Below, in pieces: positions 16,226 to 25,440 of a DNA stretch of 32,735 nucleotides. Each line of letters starts with the position of its first letter. The first letter of the stretch is position 1. The notes under the pieces were generated by a model. That model saw only the letters and a program-made list of their open reading frames with translations, had not been told where the DNA came from and made no database searches. The translations under genes were made by a program, and so were the position numbers. The stretch comes from an uncultured Oscillospiraceae bacterium. GTDB taxonomy: Bacteria > Bacillota > Clostridia > Oscillospirales > Oscillospiraceae. The DNA lies in NCBI GenBank assembly GCA_910589155.1, contig CAJURY010000015.1, positions 1-32,735 of the forward strand, given 5' to 3'.

Positions 16226-16329
16226 GGGAGTCTTGTCTGGCATACATGATAGGTAAATGGGATTACTTACTTTTAAGTAAAATAGCTGCCTAAAAGGCGC
16301 GATATACTACTGTTTTCTAGATAAAAAAG

Positions 16330-16355
16330 GCGGTATCCTTTCGCTATTATACCGC
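16330..16355. repeat. Short hairpin in the intergenic region before the RHS gene
   Basis: GCGGTAT (16330-16336) and ATACCGC (16349-16355) form a 7-bp stem with a 12-nt loop. A run of six A precedes it (16323-16328), so on the minus strand it would look like a weak terminator. Between 16226 and 16443 I also see TTACTT-TT-AAGTAA at 16267-16280. Nothing else there is supportable. Confidence 0.35.
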
Positions 16356-16443
16356 AGGAAATAGCTGAATTCACAAAAAGACTTGGAAAAATTTGTTGCG
16401 TTTTACAAAAATTCCAGATTTTGGAGAAATGCAAAGTTTAGCC

Positions 16444-16486
16444 TTGCATTATACAAAAGCAGCGCTTATAATTGATACTATATCAA
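16444..16486 (+). promoter_or_regulatory. Promoter of the RHS/WapA-like gene with palindromic operator at +1
   Basis: TTGCAT (16444-16449) and a perfect TATAAT (16467-16472) are separated by 17 bp. A perfect palindrome, TTGATA-CTA-TATCAA (16472-16486), starts on the last base of the -10 box and spans the expected transcription start. This is the position of a repressor operator. The promoter gives a leader of about 190 nt before the RHS start codon. Confidence 0.65.
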
Positions 16487-16671
16487 AGTGAATCCAGTTT
16501 GCGCAAGGCGCAGAAACAATTTGTCTGCATCTAAAGGAGGTGTTATTAAAAAACGCGTTATTTGTTCCCAGCGCGAATCCCCGTCATTGGCATTTGGATC
16601 AAAAGCAAGAAACCGCAGTGATTTTCGCTGCTTTGGCAAAGAACCCGTACCAAAAGGAAGGAGATTTTAAT
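16487..16671 (+). other. Long RHS-gene leader with a second, unused-looking ribosome binding site
   Basis: The leader contains AAAGGAGG (16533-16540) with no ATG, GTG or TTG at usable distance; the nearest in-register triplet is ATT at 16545. From that ATT a 41-codon frame, starting IKKRVICSQRESPSLAF, ends in TAA at 16668-16670, one base before the RHS ATG (16672). The geometry would suit a coupled leader peptide if ATT is used, as in infC. Alternatively it is the remnant of a lost gene start. Not demonstrated. Confidence 0.3.
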
Positions 16672-19600
16672 ATGCAATGCCTGTGGAAACATCGTATTAC
16701 CGCGTTTTTTTTAACGTTCGTGTTTCTTTTTGAAATCTTGCCCGCCAGCGTTCTGGCGGTGGAGCAGGATGCAGACGTGTTTTATGACAGCGGTCTTGTG
16801 CCGCAGCCCACCGTGGTTCAGGAAGTGGAAGAACTGCGCGGGGAAGACAGCAAGCACTTCCAAATGAGCGACGGCAGCTATCTGGCCGTGGCTTACGGCG
16901 AGCCTGTGCACTATCAGGATGAGGAAGGCGCGTGGCAGGACATCGACAATGCTTTGCAGCCGGTGCAGTTTTTTGACGGCAGCACCATGTATACCGCAGC
17001 CAACGGTGAAGTTACCACCGCTTTTTCCGCCGACATTTCTCAGGGTCAGGTTTTCGCGTCGGCTTATGGGGATATGTCCGTCTCCATGTCCCTGCTTTCT
17101 ATAGCGGAAGGGGGGCAAAACGCCCTTGTGGCGGCAGAACCCTACCGCGGTGATGCGGCAGCGCAGCTTTTAGCGGAGCCTATGGCGCTGGCAGACGAAA
17201 ATGACCCGGAGCAATCTTTGCTGGAGGCGATTTTGCCCCAAAAGCTACACAGCTCTGTTTTGTATGAAAATGTATATGATGGCGTTGACCTACTCTATGA
17301 GGTCGGCGGTTATCATATAAAAGAAAGTATCGTTGTGAAACAGCAGCGGACGGACTATCGTTTTTCTTTCCGGTTGGAGCTTGCTGGCTTAACGCCGGAA
17401 TTGCAAGAGGATGGGTCTGTCTATTTGCTGGATGAAAACGATACTGTTATTTATTTTATCCCCGCGCCCTACTTGATTGACGCGGCGGGAAATCTCTCCT
17501 ACGCGGCGGCTTATACCCTGACGGATACAGAGGAAACCGGCTGCATTTTAACGGTGGAAGCGGACGCAGCCTGGATGAACGCTTCCGACCGGGCGTACCC
17601 TGTGACCATCGACCCGACGCTGGTTTTGAAATCCGGCAATGCCGACGGGGAAATTATCGCGACTTATATCACCCAAGGATCGCCAAATACCAATCATGAA
17701 ACGTACCAGCAGTTATACGTGGGCTACGGTTCGGCATCTAACGCCTTACAGCAGGAGGTATACCTGTATTTCAAGGAAATGCCGGAGCTTCCTGTAGGAT
17801 CTGTGGTTGTAAACGCGACCCTAGGGCTTTTCCAGAATGGCTACAGCGACGTGCGGTGCCCGGAAATGAACATCGGACTTTTTGAAGTAACCGCCGACAA
17901 ACCGGCAAACCGCAGCTATGAAAGCTGGATCCGCCAGATGACCTGGAACACCAGACCCGCCCATGACGCTTCCAATATGATCGACTATACCCTTGTTGAC
18001 CAAAATAAGTGGCGGTATCGCATCTGGGAAATGACGGAACTGGTGAATAAGTGGTACGCCTCCGGCGCAGAAAACCGCACCGTGGCGTTAATCAACAAGG
18101 AAGCCGCCGACTATTCCAGCGGCCACTGCGCCGGCGCGCTCTTTTATGCCTATGGGCAAGCGGCGCCTCCTCTTCTCATGGTTTCCTACCGCAACAACAC
18201 CGGCATTGAGCCTTATTACACCTATCAGACCATGGGTGCGGGGCACGCGGGAACCGCCTATCTCTCGGACTTCAGCGGTCAGCTTACCGTAGCCAAGGAG
18301 CTTTTCTCCTTCGCCTCCGCCGCGCAGCCTTTTTCTGCCCAGCTTGTGTATAATTCCGCCTACTTTGCCAAGCGCGCGGATTTGCAGTACGACATTGGCA
18401 AGGACTTAGGGCTGGAAATGCACTTAGGCTCCGGCTGTACCTACAATTTTATCCAGCACGTGCAAAAGGAAACCATCGACGGGACGACCTATATCCGCTA
18501 TCTGGATGGCGACGGCACGCTGCATTATTTTGCGCCGGATACAAAGCGGGATGCGGAAATCCAAAAGGAAACCGGCGCGTCTACGAAAACAGCTTATTAT
18601 TACGATGAAGACGGTCTCGGTCTGAAAATCAACGAGTACGCTACAGGCTACTATGCCATGACTGACGACCACGGCAACGAGTGGGTCTTTGTCCGAGGTC
18701 CCCTGGTGTGGATGCAAGACAGCGACGGGAACAAGATTATACTATCCTACACGAAAAACGGCGCGGCAACGCCCAACGATTACCCCTCCGGCGCGGGGGA
18801 TCGACTGGAAAAAATTACCCAACAAAATAAGGGCTGCGCGGCGGTTACCCTTGCGACTTTTTCTTACAAAAGCCAAACCGTCAACAATACGTCGGTGGCC
18901 AACTATCTGGATACCATCACCGACTATGCCGGCAATCGGTATGCTTTCGACTATACCCAGGGCAAGCTCACCGGTATCAGCCGGAACGGTACGCTCCTTG
19001 CCAGCTATACCATGCGTGAAAACGGCCAGTGGGTGCAAAACGAGCTGATCGCCATGACCGACGAGGAAGCGGACTACAGACTGCACTTCACCTATGAAAA
19101 TCACCGGGTTTCCGCCGTGGAGGAGCAGGCGGGCGGTATAACCGGCAGCAAGACGGAAATCCAGCGGGACGCCGACCGCCGCACCGTTTACCGGGATCCC
19201 GGTCAGGATCGCGCCTGCGGCACAAACGACGATATTCTGACCTACTACAGCTTCGACTACGCCGGGCGCACGGTGAACGCCTACACAACGGACACTGCCC
19301 AAAATATTCTCGGCGCGTCCAACGCGGTGTACTCCGGCAGCGGCAGCACCGACCGCACCAACAACCGTACCCTGCGCACCGCCTCCATCGGCGTGGCCGC
19401 TCAGCAGGAATTGCAGAATTTCAGCTTTGAATCCGGGGATTCTTCCCAGGCGTGGTCTACGTCTCCCACGGCGTACCTTAGCCCGGAAAAGCCCAGAACC
19501 GGCAAAACCGCTTTGAAAACCGGTCTTGGAGCCAATGGCGGCATTGACGGCGCGTCGAAAAGAACCAATTCCCTGGAGGCAGGCGCAGCCTACATCCTTT

Positions 19601-22600
19601 CCGCCTATGTCAATACCAGCGGCGCAAGTAGCTGTACCGGCAAGGGCGTGTACCTAAGCGTCAAGGACGGCGCCGGCAACCGTTGGGACAGCCCCGCGAT
19701 TACCTATAAGACCTCCGCCTCGGTAGACGACGGCTGGGTGCGTGTTTCTCTCCCCTTCCAGACAAAAACCAGCGGCGCGCACACCGTTACCATTATGAAC
19801 GACAATTTCAAGGGCGCGGTTTTTGTGGACGACGTGCAGCTAGAAAAGACCAGCGGCGTGCTGAGCACGCAGGCAGCCTCCAATGTAAACCTTCTGGAAA
19901 ACGGCAATCTGGAAGGGGGAACCTACGGCTGGGTCATGAACGCCGGAGCCAGCCGCGCCAGTGCGGACGGCGACAATGCCATTCGCGTTACCGGCAATCC
20001 CAAGGAGAATCACTATGCCTCCCAGACTGTCACGGTGAACCTGCCCGGCTCTGAGACCTATGTGCTTTCCGGCTGGGCCATGGGCAACGCCGTCCCGGAC
20101 AATAAAATGGACGGCGACCCGGAAACCGACAAGGAAGCCGCCGCCAAGGACAAAAACAAGCAGTTCGGCCTCCGGGCGGTGCTGACCTATGCCGGCGGCG
20201 CTGTGGAGTACCACTACGCTCCCTTTAACGCCGACCTTTCCGACTGGCAGTTTACCTCCCTCACCATCGTCCCCCGGCAGCCTGACAAGACGGTTTCCAC
20301 TATCCAGGTGGAGTGCGCTTATGAGAAAAACGCCAATACCGCGTGGTTCGACAATTTGTCCTTGGTGCGGGAAGCCGCCCAGACTATGCGCTATGACGAA
20401 AAGGGCAATCTGGAATCCGTCACCACCACAGGGCTGAAAGCCGACGCGGATACCTATGAAAACGGCAACCTGATTAAAAGCGTCACCAGCGGCAACGGTA
20501 CTTTTACCTACACCTACGACGCCAAATACAAGCACCGCCTGAAATCCGTCACAAACGACGTTGTGACCCAGAGCATGACCTATGACGTTTCCGGCAACGT
20601 CACCGGCACCACCCTGAAAAGCAATACCGCCAGCTTCACCAAAACCCTGCAAACCGGCGCGGTTTATACGTCGAACAACAATCTGGTGGGCTATGTGACG
20701 GATTCCGCCAATCAGAAGGTCACCTATACCTATAATACCCCAATGAGCCGCATGACCGGGCAGGCAACCTCCGTTGTTGACGCGAAAAATAACACAACCG
20801 CCATGACCTATGACGCTATGGGGCGCATTTCTCAGAAAGCCTTCGCCAACAAGGGCAGTCTGGCATATACTTATACAGACGGTATTCTCTCCGGCGTGAC
20901 CCGGACGGATTCCGCCGGTAAAACCCAGAGCCTTGCCTATGCCCACGACGCGTTTGGCAATCTCACCAGCGTCAAGGTGGGCGAAATCCTTCTGGCAAGC
21001 TACCAGTACGCCGCAAAAAACGGCAGCCTCCAAAAGCAAACCTATGGCAACGGCGACGAAGTGACTTTCCAGTACGATAATTTGAACCGCGTCACCGAAA
21101 CCAGCTATTCCAGCGGCAGAAAACTTTCCTACACCTATACCGGCGACGGGCAGGTTGCCACCATCACAGACAGCGCGGGCGGACAAAGCACCGTCTACGC
21201 CTATACCTACGATACCCTGGGCAGAGCCATCAACTGCCAGATCTCCCGCGGTATTGAAACCCAATTGCAGGTACATTGGGAATACGACGACTGCAACCGG
21301 GTCAGTTCCCAGAGCTGGCAGATAGGCGATAGCGCGTACACCGAGTCTTTTGCCTACGACGAAAAGGACGGCAGCCTGGTAAACATTTCCACAGAGGGCG
21401 CGGTCAACGAATTGCAGCTTTCCTATGACCCTCTGGAGCGGCTGTCCAGCGTGAGCGCCGCCCTTTACACCAAAAACTATACCTACCGGGACGTGAGCGC
21501 CGCCCGAACCACCGCCCAGGTGCGAAGCGTCCAGTATGACGGCCTGCTGAATAACGTTGCCTGGAATTATACCTATGACGCTTTGGGCAATATCGCTTCC
21601 GCAGCCCAAAATAACTATGCAGAGGATACCTATACCTACGACGCTTTGGGGCAGCTTACAAGCGCAATCCTCTCCGGCAAAGACCTGGGCTACAGCTATA
21701 CCTATGACGAGGCGGGGAATTTGCAGCGTGTAGCGGTGGGAGGTTCCTACCACACCAGCGATAACTATACCAATACCTACGCCTATGAAAACGCCCAGTG
21801 GCGGGATCTGCTCACCGCCTTTAACGGCGAACCCATCGCCTATGAAGGCCAGACCTACGATCCCGCCGCCAACACCGTCGCAGGTTCCCCCGTCAGCGGT
21901 AATCCCACCAGCTATTTCAATGGCCAGCGTTGGAGCTTAGACTGGGCGGAGGGCAGAAGTCTTGTGGAAGCAACCTCCTCCGACGGCGATACCGATACCG
22001 CCGTCACCTATACCTACGACGCAAACGGCCTGCGTACCAGTAAACGCGTGGAAATCAAGACCTATGAAACCGTCATGACCCACAACTATACCTCCACCGT
22101 AGTCGCGCCAACCTGTACGGAAAACGGGTATACCCTCTATGAATGCGCTTGCGGCGATAAGTATCGAGGAGATACCACCCCCGCTTTAGGGCATGATTAT
22201 GTAGAATCTGGCGATACTACCACCGGTTATACCTATACTTGTTCTCGCTGCGGCGATTCTTACTGGGAACATGCTCATGTGTATAAGACTGGCGTAATGG
22301 AACCAACCTGCACAGAGGACGGTTATACCCTTCACTTTTGTGAGTGCGGACATTCCTATAAAGATAACATTACGCCAAAGCTGGGGCACGATTATGTTGT
22401 GTACAAAATTGAAATGGAGCAGACGACTTATCGCTGCACCCGCTGTAAAGCAATCGTTAAGGTGCCAAGCGGCGGAATCATTGACCCGGTAGACCCGCCC
22501 GTTGTTGAGTATAGTCTGCGTTCCGCGTCCGAGGGCTGCACGCCTCAGCGTGTGCTGTCAAGTGAGTCCACAGAAACCCATCGTTATACTTATGCTGGTG

Positions 22601-23646
22601 GGAAATTACTGCGGGAAACCATTCTAACGTTTACAGCCAGTGGAATTATTACAAATGAAATATTAGATTTCCGTTATGATAACGCGGGGCTTCCCTACGC
22701 GCTTATTTATCAGGATCGTTCTGGTGTAGCAGAAACTTATTACTACATCACCAACCTGCAAGGCGACGTGATGTATATGGTAGACGAGGGCGGCGACGAA
22801 GTAGCATCTTACGACTATGACCCTTACGGTAAACTTATTTATTCCACCGGCGATTTTGCAGAAACCAACCCCATCCGTTATCGCGGCTACTATTACGATA
22901 CCGATACGGACTTCTACTACTTGCAGTCCCGCTATTATGACCCCGCTATTTGTAGATTTATCAACTGTGATGGATTTACAACTACAGGTCAGGGACTTAT
23001 CGGCTATAATATGTTTTCCTATTGTGGAAATAACCCTATTGTTTATGCGGATAGTAAAGGTTCTGTTCGTATAGCGGTTATTTATGATGCAACTTTTACT
23101 AAACATAATGCGTGGGGGACAGATGGTTTAGGTATGCTGTTTTTTGGTAGTGGTTCGTGGCCGTTTTTTACGATGGAAGGGCACTCATTTACTACAGATG
23201 ATGAATTTGTGGAATGCTGGAACTCTCTACAGGGTGAATATGACGAGATTTATGTTTATGCGCATGGATCAGCAACCTCTGCATCTATATGGTTTCAAAC
23301 AGAAGATAATTATTTAGGTAATATAGACAGTAGCCAAGGAAATTATTCTTATGATGTATTGAATCCAGTTAAGGTTAATAGATTAGTTACATTATGCATT
23401 TGTAATGCTGCTAAAGAGCATGATGGAGTATCAACAGCACAAGTATTTGCCAATTTAACTTCCTGTGAAGTACAGGCAACGAAGGGGAAGGTGAAAACTA
23501 GCTTTTTCTTTGGTATTGGAGTTCCAGAAGAGGGATATAGCTGGGAAAGAATACAGCCGAATACTGGAAATGATAAAAACAACCATACAAGCAACAATGA
23601 CGGAAGTAAGTGTGGGGGTGGTACAAGATATAATATGCGATATTAA
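16672..23646 (+). CDS. Secreted WapA/RHS polymorphic-toxin protein with caspase-like C-terminal domain
   Basis: 2,324 residues; the start is chosen by AAGGAG 8 bp upstream and the signal peptide directly after it (cleavage near SVLA, residue 29). A longer in-frame extension to 16540 lacks a start signal. Order: N-terminal WapA-like region; DNRLRE-type domain (about 317-507); two carbohydrate-binding-like sandwiches (about 914-1060, 1073-1233); YD repeats (about 1237-1796); two TCTENGYTLYECACG-type modules (about 1804-1923) inserted inside a repeat; RHS core (about 1959-2127); and a CT domain ending at the stop. The core carries RYRGYYYDTDTDFYYLQSRY and GYNMFSYCGNNP; the usual DPxG junction is degraded to DSKG. 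The CT has VYAHGS (H2198) and LCICNAA (C2244) followed by AQVFANLTSCEVQATKG, a His/Cys arrangement like caspase-fold (clan CD) peptidases. The CT is AT-rich, unlike the body. It is paired with the membrane protein encoded next. Confidence 0.85.
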   Translation: MQCLWKHRITAFFLTFVFLFEILPASVLAVEQDADVFYDSGLVPQPTVVQEVEELRGEDSKHFQMSDGSYLAVAYGEPVHYQDEEGAWQDIDNALQPVQFFDGSTMYTAANGEVTTAFSADISQGQVFASAYGDMSVSMSLLSIAEGGQNALVAAEPYRGDAAAQLLAEPMALADENDPEQSLLEAILPQKLHSSVLYENVYDGVDLLYEVGGYHIKESIVVKQQRTDYRFSFRLELAGLTPELQEDGSVYLLDENDTVIYFIPAPYLIDAAGNLSYAAAYTLTDTEETGCILTVEADAAWMNASDRAYPVTIDPTLVLKSGNADGEIIATYITQGSPNTNHETYQQLYVGYGSASNALQQEVYLYFKEMPELPVGSVVVNATLGLFQNGYSDVRCPEMNIGLFEVTADKPANRSYESWIRQMTWNTRPAHDASNMIDYTLVDQNKWRYRIWEMTELVNKWYASGAENRTVALINKEAADYSSGHCAGALFYAYGQAAPPLLMVSYRNNTGIEPYYTYQTMGAGHAGTAYLSDFSGQLTVAKELFSFASAAQPFSAQLVYNSAYFAKRADLQYDIGKDLGLEMHLGSGCTYNFIQHVQKETIDGTTYIRYLDGDGTLHYFAPDTKRDAEIQKETGASTKTAYYYDEDGLGLKINEYATGYYAMTDDHGNEWVFVRGPLVWMQDSDGNKIILSYTKNGAATPNDYPSGAGDRLEKITQQNKGCAAVTLATFSYKSQTVNNTSVANYLDTITDYAGNRYAFDYTQGKLTGISRNGTLLASYTMRENGQWVQNELIAMTDEEADYRLHFTYENHRVSAVEEQAGGITGSKTEIQRDADRRTVYRDPGQDRACGTNDDILTYYSFDYAGRTVNAYTTDTAQNILGASNAVYSGSGSTDRTNNRTLRTASIGVAAQQELQNFSFESGDSSQAWSTSPTAYLSPEKPRTGKTALKTGLGANGGIDGASKRTNSLEAGAAYILSAYVNTSGASSCTGKGVYLSVKDGAGNRWDSPAITYKTSASVDDGWVRVSLPFQTKTSGAHTVTIMNDNFKGAVFVDDVQLEKTSGVLSTQAASNVNLLENGNLEGGTYGWVMNAGASRASADGDNAIRVTGNPKENHYASQTVTVNLPGSETYVLSGWAMGNAVPDNKMDGDPETDKEAAAKDKNKQFGLRAVLTYAGGAVEYHYAPFNADLSDWQFTSLTIVPRQPDKTVSTIQVECAYEKNANTAWFDNLSLVREAAQTMRYDEKGNLESVTTTGLKADADTYENGNLIKSVTSGNGTFTYTYDAKYKHRLKSVTNDVVTQSMTYDVSGNVTGTTLKSNTASFTKTLQTGAVYTSNNNLVGYVTDSANQKVTYTYNTPMSRMTGQATSVVDAKNNTTAMTYDAMGRISQKAFANKGSLAYTYTDGILSGVTRTDSAGKTQSLAYAHDAFGNLTSVKVGEILLASYQYAAKNGSLQKQTYGNGDEVTFQYDNLNRVTETSYSSGRKLSYTYTGDGQVATITDSAGGQSTVYAYTYDTLGRAINCQISRGIETQLQVHWEYDDCNRVSSQSWQIGDSAYTESFAYDEKDGSLVNISTEGAVNELQLSYDPLERLSSVSAALYTKNYTYRDVSAARTTAQVRSVQYDGLLNNVAWNYTYDALGNIASAAQNNYAEDTYTYDALGQLTSAILSGKDLGYSYTYDEAGNLQRVAVGGSYHTSDNYTNTYAYENAQWRDLLTAFNGEPIAYEGQTYDPAANTVAGSPVSGNPTSYFNGQRWSLDWAEGRSLVEATSSDGDTDTAVTYTYDANGLRTSKRVEIKTYETVMTHNYTSTVVAPTCTENGYTLYECACGDKYRGDTTPALGHDYVESGDTTTGYTYTCSRCGDSYWEHAHVYKTGVMEPTCTEDGYTLHFCECGHSYKDNITPKLGHDYVVYKIEMEQTTYRCTRCKAIVKVPSGGIIDPVDPPVVEYSLRSASEGCTPQRVLSSESTETHRYTYAGGKLLRETILTFTASGIITNEILDFRYDNAGLPYALIYQDRSGVAETYYYITNLQGDVMYMVDEGGDEVASYDYDPYGKLIYSTGDFAETNPIRYRGYYYDTDTDFYYLQSRYYDPAICRFINCDGFTTTGQGLIGYNMFSYCGNNPIVYADSKGSVRIAVIYDATFTKHNAWGTDGLGMLFFGSGSWPFFTMEGHSFTTDDEFVECWNSLQGEYDEIYVYAHGSATSASIWFQTEDNYLGNIDSSQGNYSYDVLNPVKVNRLVTLCICNAAKEHDGVSTAQVFANLTSCEVQATKGKVKTSFFFGIGVPEEGYSWERIQPNTGNDKNNHTSNNDGSKCGGGTRYNMRY
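22570..22775 (+). repeat. 206-bp tract nearly identical to cassette 2 (copy 1)
   Basis: By direct reading this segment of the RHS core differs from 26183-26388 at two positions only (GCTGGTGGG versus GCCGGCGGG), while the flanks diverge. It covers the start of the expressed core and is the longest near-identical tract I see between the main gene and any cassette. Confidence 0.85.
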
Positions 23647-23670
23647 ATCTGGTTATTTAGGAGGTGTCAT

Positions 23671-24276
23671 ATGATAACGTTAATTTCAATTCTTAACATA
23701 CTACACGCTGTTTTTTCGATTCCTAGTTCATTTATGGCAGCGATTGTAATTACTTTAATTGCTGTATTTATCTGTATTGTGGTGCGGCTTTTGTTTCATA
23801 TTCACCGCTATCCGCGGAAAAGCAAAATCGGTGCAGGTATACTTATAATATATCTTGCTTGTACCGTTTGCAAGTTAATCCCATATATTGAGTTTATGCC
23901 GTCAGAGGTAATGCCGGAACTTGTGGCTACAATGGAGACAGATGGTTTTCTCTACAATAATATCTTTACTTACTATTCTGTAAAAAGAGGATTATCTCAA
24001 ACGGATTCTATCTATCAAAGAACAGGTTCCCATACAACTATGAATGAGCAGGAATGGATTATTGCTAACACACAAGATACTGATCACTATACATACATTA
24101 TTTCCTATGGTTGTGAGATTAGTAAAGTAACTTACACGATGTGGAACAGTACAGATTCTTTGCCAGTGCCTTGGAACGATGCAATCATGTACCCAGATTT
24201 TTTTGTCGTGGATAAAAATAATAGTACCATTTATATTTATCGCATAGATAAAGTTTTAATTGAAGCTGGTTTATAG
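23671..24276 (+). CDS. Putative immunity protein to the main caspase-like CT, membrane-anchored
   Basis: 201 residues, starting 24 bp after the RHS stop with GGAGGT before the ATG. The first ~80 residues hold hydrophobic segments (about 1-40, then about 53-72) separated by a basic loop (HIHRYPRKSK) expected inside the cell. That puts the remaining ~120-residue soluble domain outside. I recognise no named family. It is clearly related to the immunity protein of cassette 1: both have CKLIPY at the end of the second membrane segment, a YTMWNS/YSIWSS motif and a C-terminal YIYRID/YVYRVP strand. Position directly after a CT, plus this pairing, supports an immunity role. Confidence 0.7.
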   Translation: MITLISILNILHAVFSIPSSFMAAIVITLIAVFICIVVRLLFHIHRYPRKSKIGAGILIIYLACTVCKLIPYIEFMPSEVMPELVATMETDGFLYNNIFTYYSVKRGLSQTDSIYQRTGSHTTMNEQEWIIANTQDTDHYTYIISYGCEISKVTYTMWNSTDSLPVPWNDAIMYPDFFVVDKNNSTIYIYRIDKVLIEAGL

Positions 24277-24287
24277 TTTTTTAATGT

Positions 24288-24375
24288 TCCCAGGGCGGTC
24301 TTTTGACCGCTCTGGGAGGGGAGTTTGGACAAGCAATCCTGCCAAATTTAAGACAGTAGCCTAGCCCAGCGGGAA
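24288..24375 (+). repeat. Hairpin-linker element 1 (before cassette 1)
   Basis: CCCAGGGCGGTC (24289-24300), TTTT, GACCGCTCTGGG (24305-24316) form a 12-bp stem with one wobble. It is followed by GGGAGG and a non-coding linker of about 60 bp, then the RHS core. The element recurs with changes at 26080, 27700, 29349 and 31369. It begins 11 bp after the preceding immunity gene. Confidence 0.8.
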
Positions 24376-25440
24376 TTGCTAACAGAGCGGACGGAAGAAC
24401 ACAGCTATATCTATGTAGGCGGCAAATTATTGCGGGAAACTGTCTTTATCGTAGATGAACAAGGTTCAGAAATAGAAAGAACCTTAGATTTCCGTTATGA
24501 TAACGTGGGTTTCCCCTATGCCCTGCATTATACAGATACTTTCGAGGGTATCGAGCAGACCTATTATTACATCACCAACCTGCAAGGTGACGTGATGTAT
24601 ATGGTAGACGAGGGCGGCGACGAAGTAGCATCTTACGAGTACGACCCCTTCGGCAAACTCCTCTGTACCACCGGCGATATGGCGGAAGTTAATCCCTTGC
24701 GCTATCGTGGCTATTACTACGATACCGATACCGACTTCTACTATCTCCAAAGCAGATATTATGACCCTGCCATCTGCCGCTTCGTTAACTACGATGGTTA
24801 CGCCTCTACCGGCCAAGGTCTTATGGGTTACAATATGTTTGCCTATTGTAATAATAACCCGATTAATAAATTAGATCTTGCAGGTCGCGAGGCTGTACAT
24901 GTGGCGATATTGTATGATGCTAATACAAATTACGGCTGGGATAAAATAAATTTTTCTTGGATAGATGCTTATTATATTGCTGGTGCATATGAAGAACTGG
25001 ATTATCATGTGGATATGTATCCGCATAAAAACACAGAGGAATTTATTGAGTCGTGGAATACCATGGGTTATGAGTGCTGTGATGGCGATGGATATTATGA
25101 TATAGTATATGTCATTGTGCATGGAGGCGCTGGCAAACTGGGATATTCTTATCCAGTGGGAGGGGATAGATATTCTTTCGATGCGCTCGATTCAACTGTT
25201 GTAAAAATGAATATTGAACTTTATTCATGCAACGGTGGTACAAGGGGTGCCGATGGTAATTCAGCAGCGCAAAGGCTTGCGAATTTAGCCGGATGCCCAG
25301 TTCGGGCAGTTGTGGATGGGCTGTGCTTTGTTTTCCCCTTTGGCGGTAAAGCGTATCCTGTGAAGGGAGGACATTGGCAAACCTTTAAACCGCAAAAACG
25401 TTTGCCAATTTATCAATACAATAAGGAGATGGTGAAATGA
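24376..25440 (+). CDS. Cassette 1: RHS core plus caspase-like CT domain
   Basis: The frame is 354 codons from a TTG; no ATG or convincing ribosome binding site precedes it and TAA closes the frame 27 bp upstream, so it is probably a silent (orphan) CT store. The core is type A (LTERTEEHSYIYVGGKLLRE, then GFPYALHYTDTFEGIEQTYY). The junction is NPINKLDLAG. The CT resembles that of the main protein: an IYDANTNYGW start, IVYVIVHGGAG (H249), then IELYSCNGG (C285) and AAQRLANLAGCPVRAVVDG. The His and Cys fit a clan CD peptidase dyad. Overlap with the next gene (ATGA) shows the CT and immunity genes travel as a unit. Confidence 0.75.
   Translation: MLTERTEEHSYIYVGGKLLRETVFIVDEQGSEIERTLDFRYDNVGFPYALHYTDTFEGIEQTYYYITNLQGDVMYMVDEGGDEVASYEYDPFGKLLCTTGDMAEVNPLRYRGYYYDTDTDFYYLQSRYYDPAICRFVNYDGYASTGQGLMGYNMFAYCNNNPINKLDLAGREAVHVAILYDANTNYGWDKINFSWIDAYYIAGAYEELDYHVDMYPHKNTEEFIESWNTMGYECCDGDGYYDIVYVIVHGGAGKLGYSYPVGGDRYSFDALDSTVVKMNIELYSCNGGTRGADGNSAAQRLANLAGCPVRAVVDGLCFVFPFGGKAYPVKGGHWQTFKPQKRLPIYQYNKEMVK

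Noticed and set aside
16487..16671. A cyclic-di-GMP or other known riboswitch in the RHS leader
   Set aside because: I looked for the conserved GEMM-type core and paired stems and found no convincing match; only short imperfect hairpins are present.
19840..21753. A 637-codon minus-strand frame inside the RHS gene
   Set aside because: Shadow of the YD-repeat codons; its repeated VVIGIG/GNVIG-like texture mirrors the repeats and no start signal is present.
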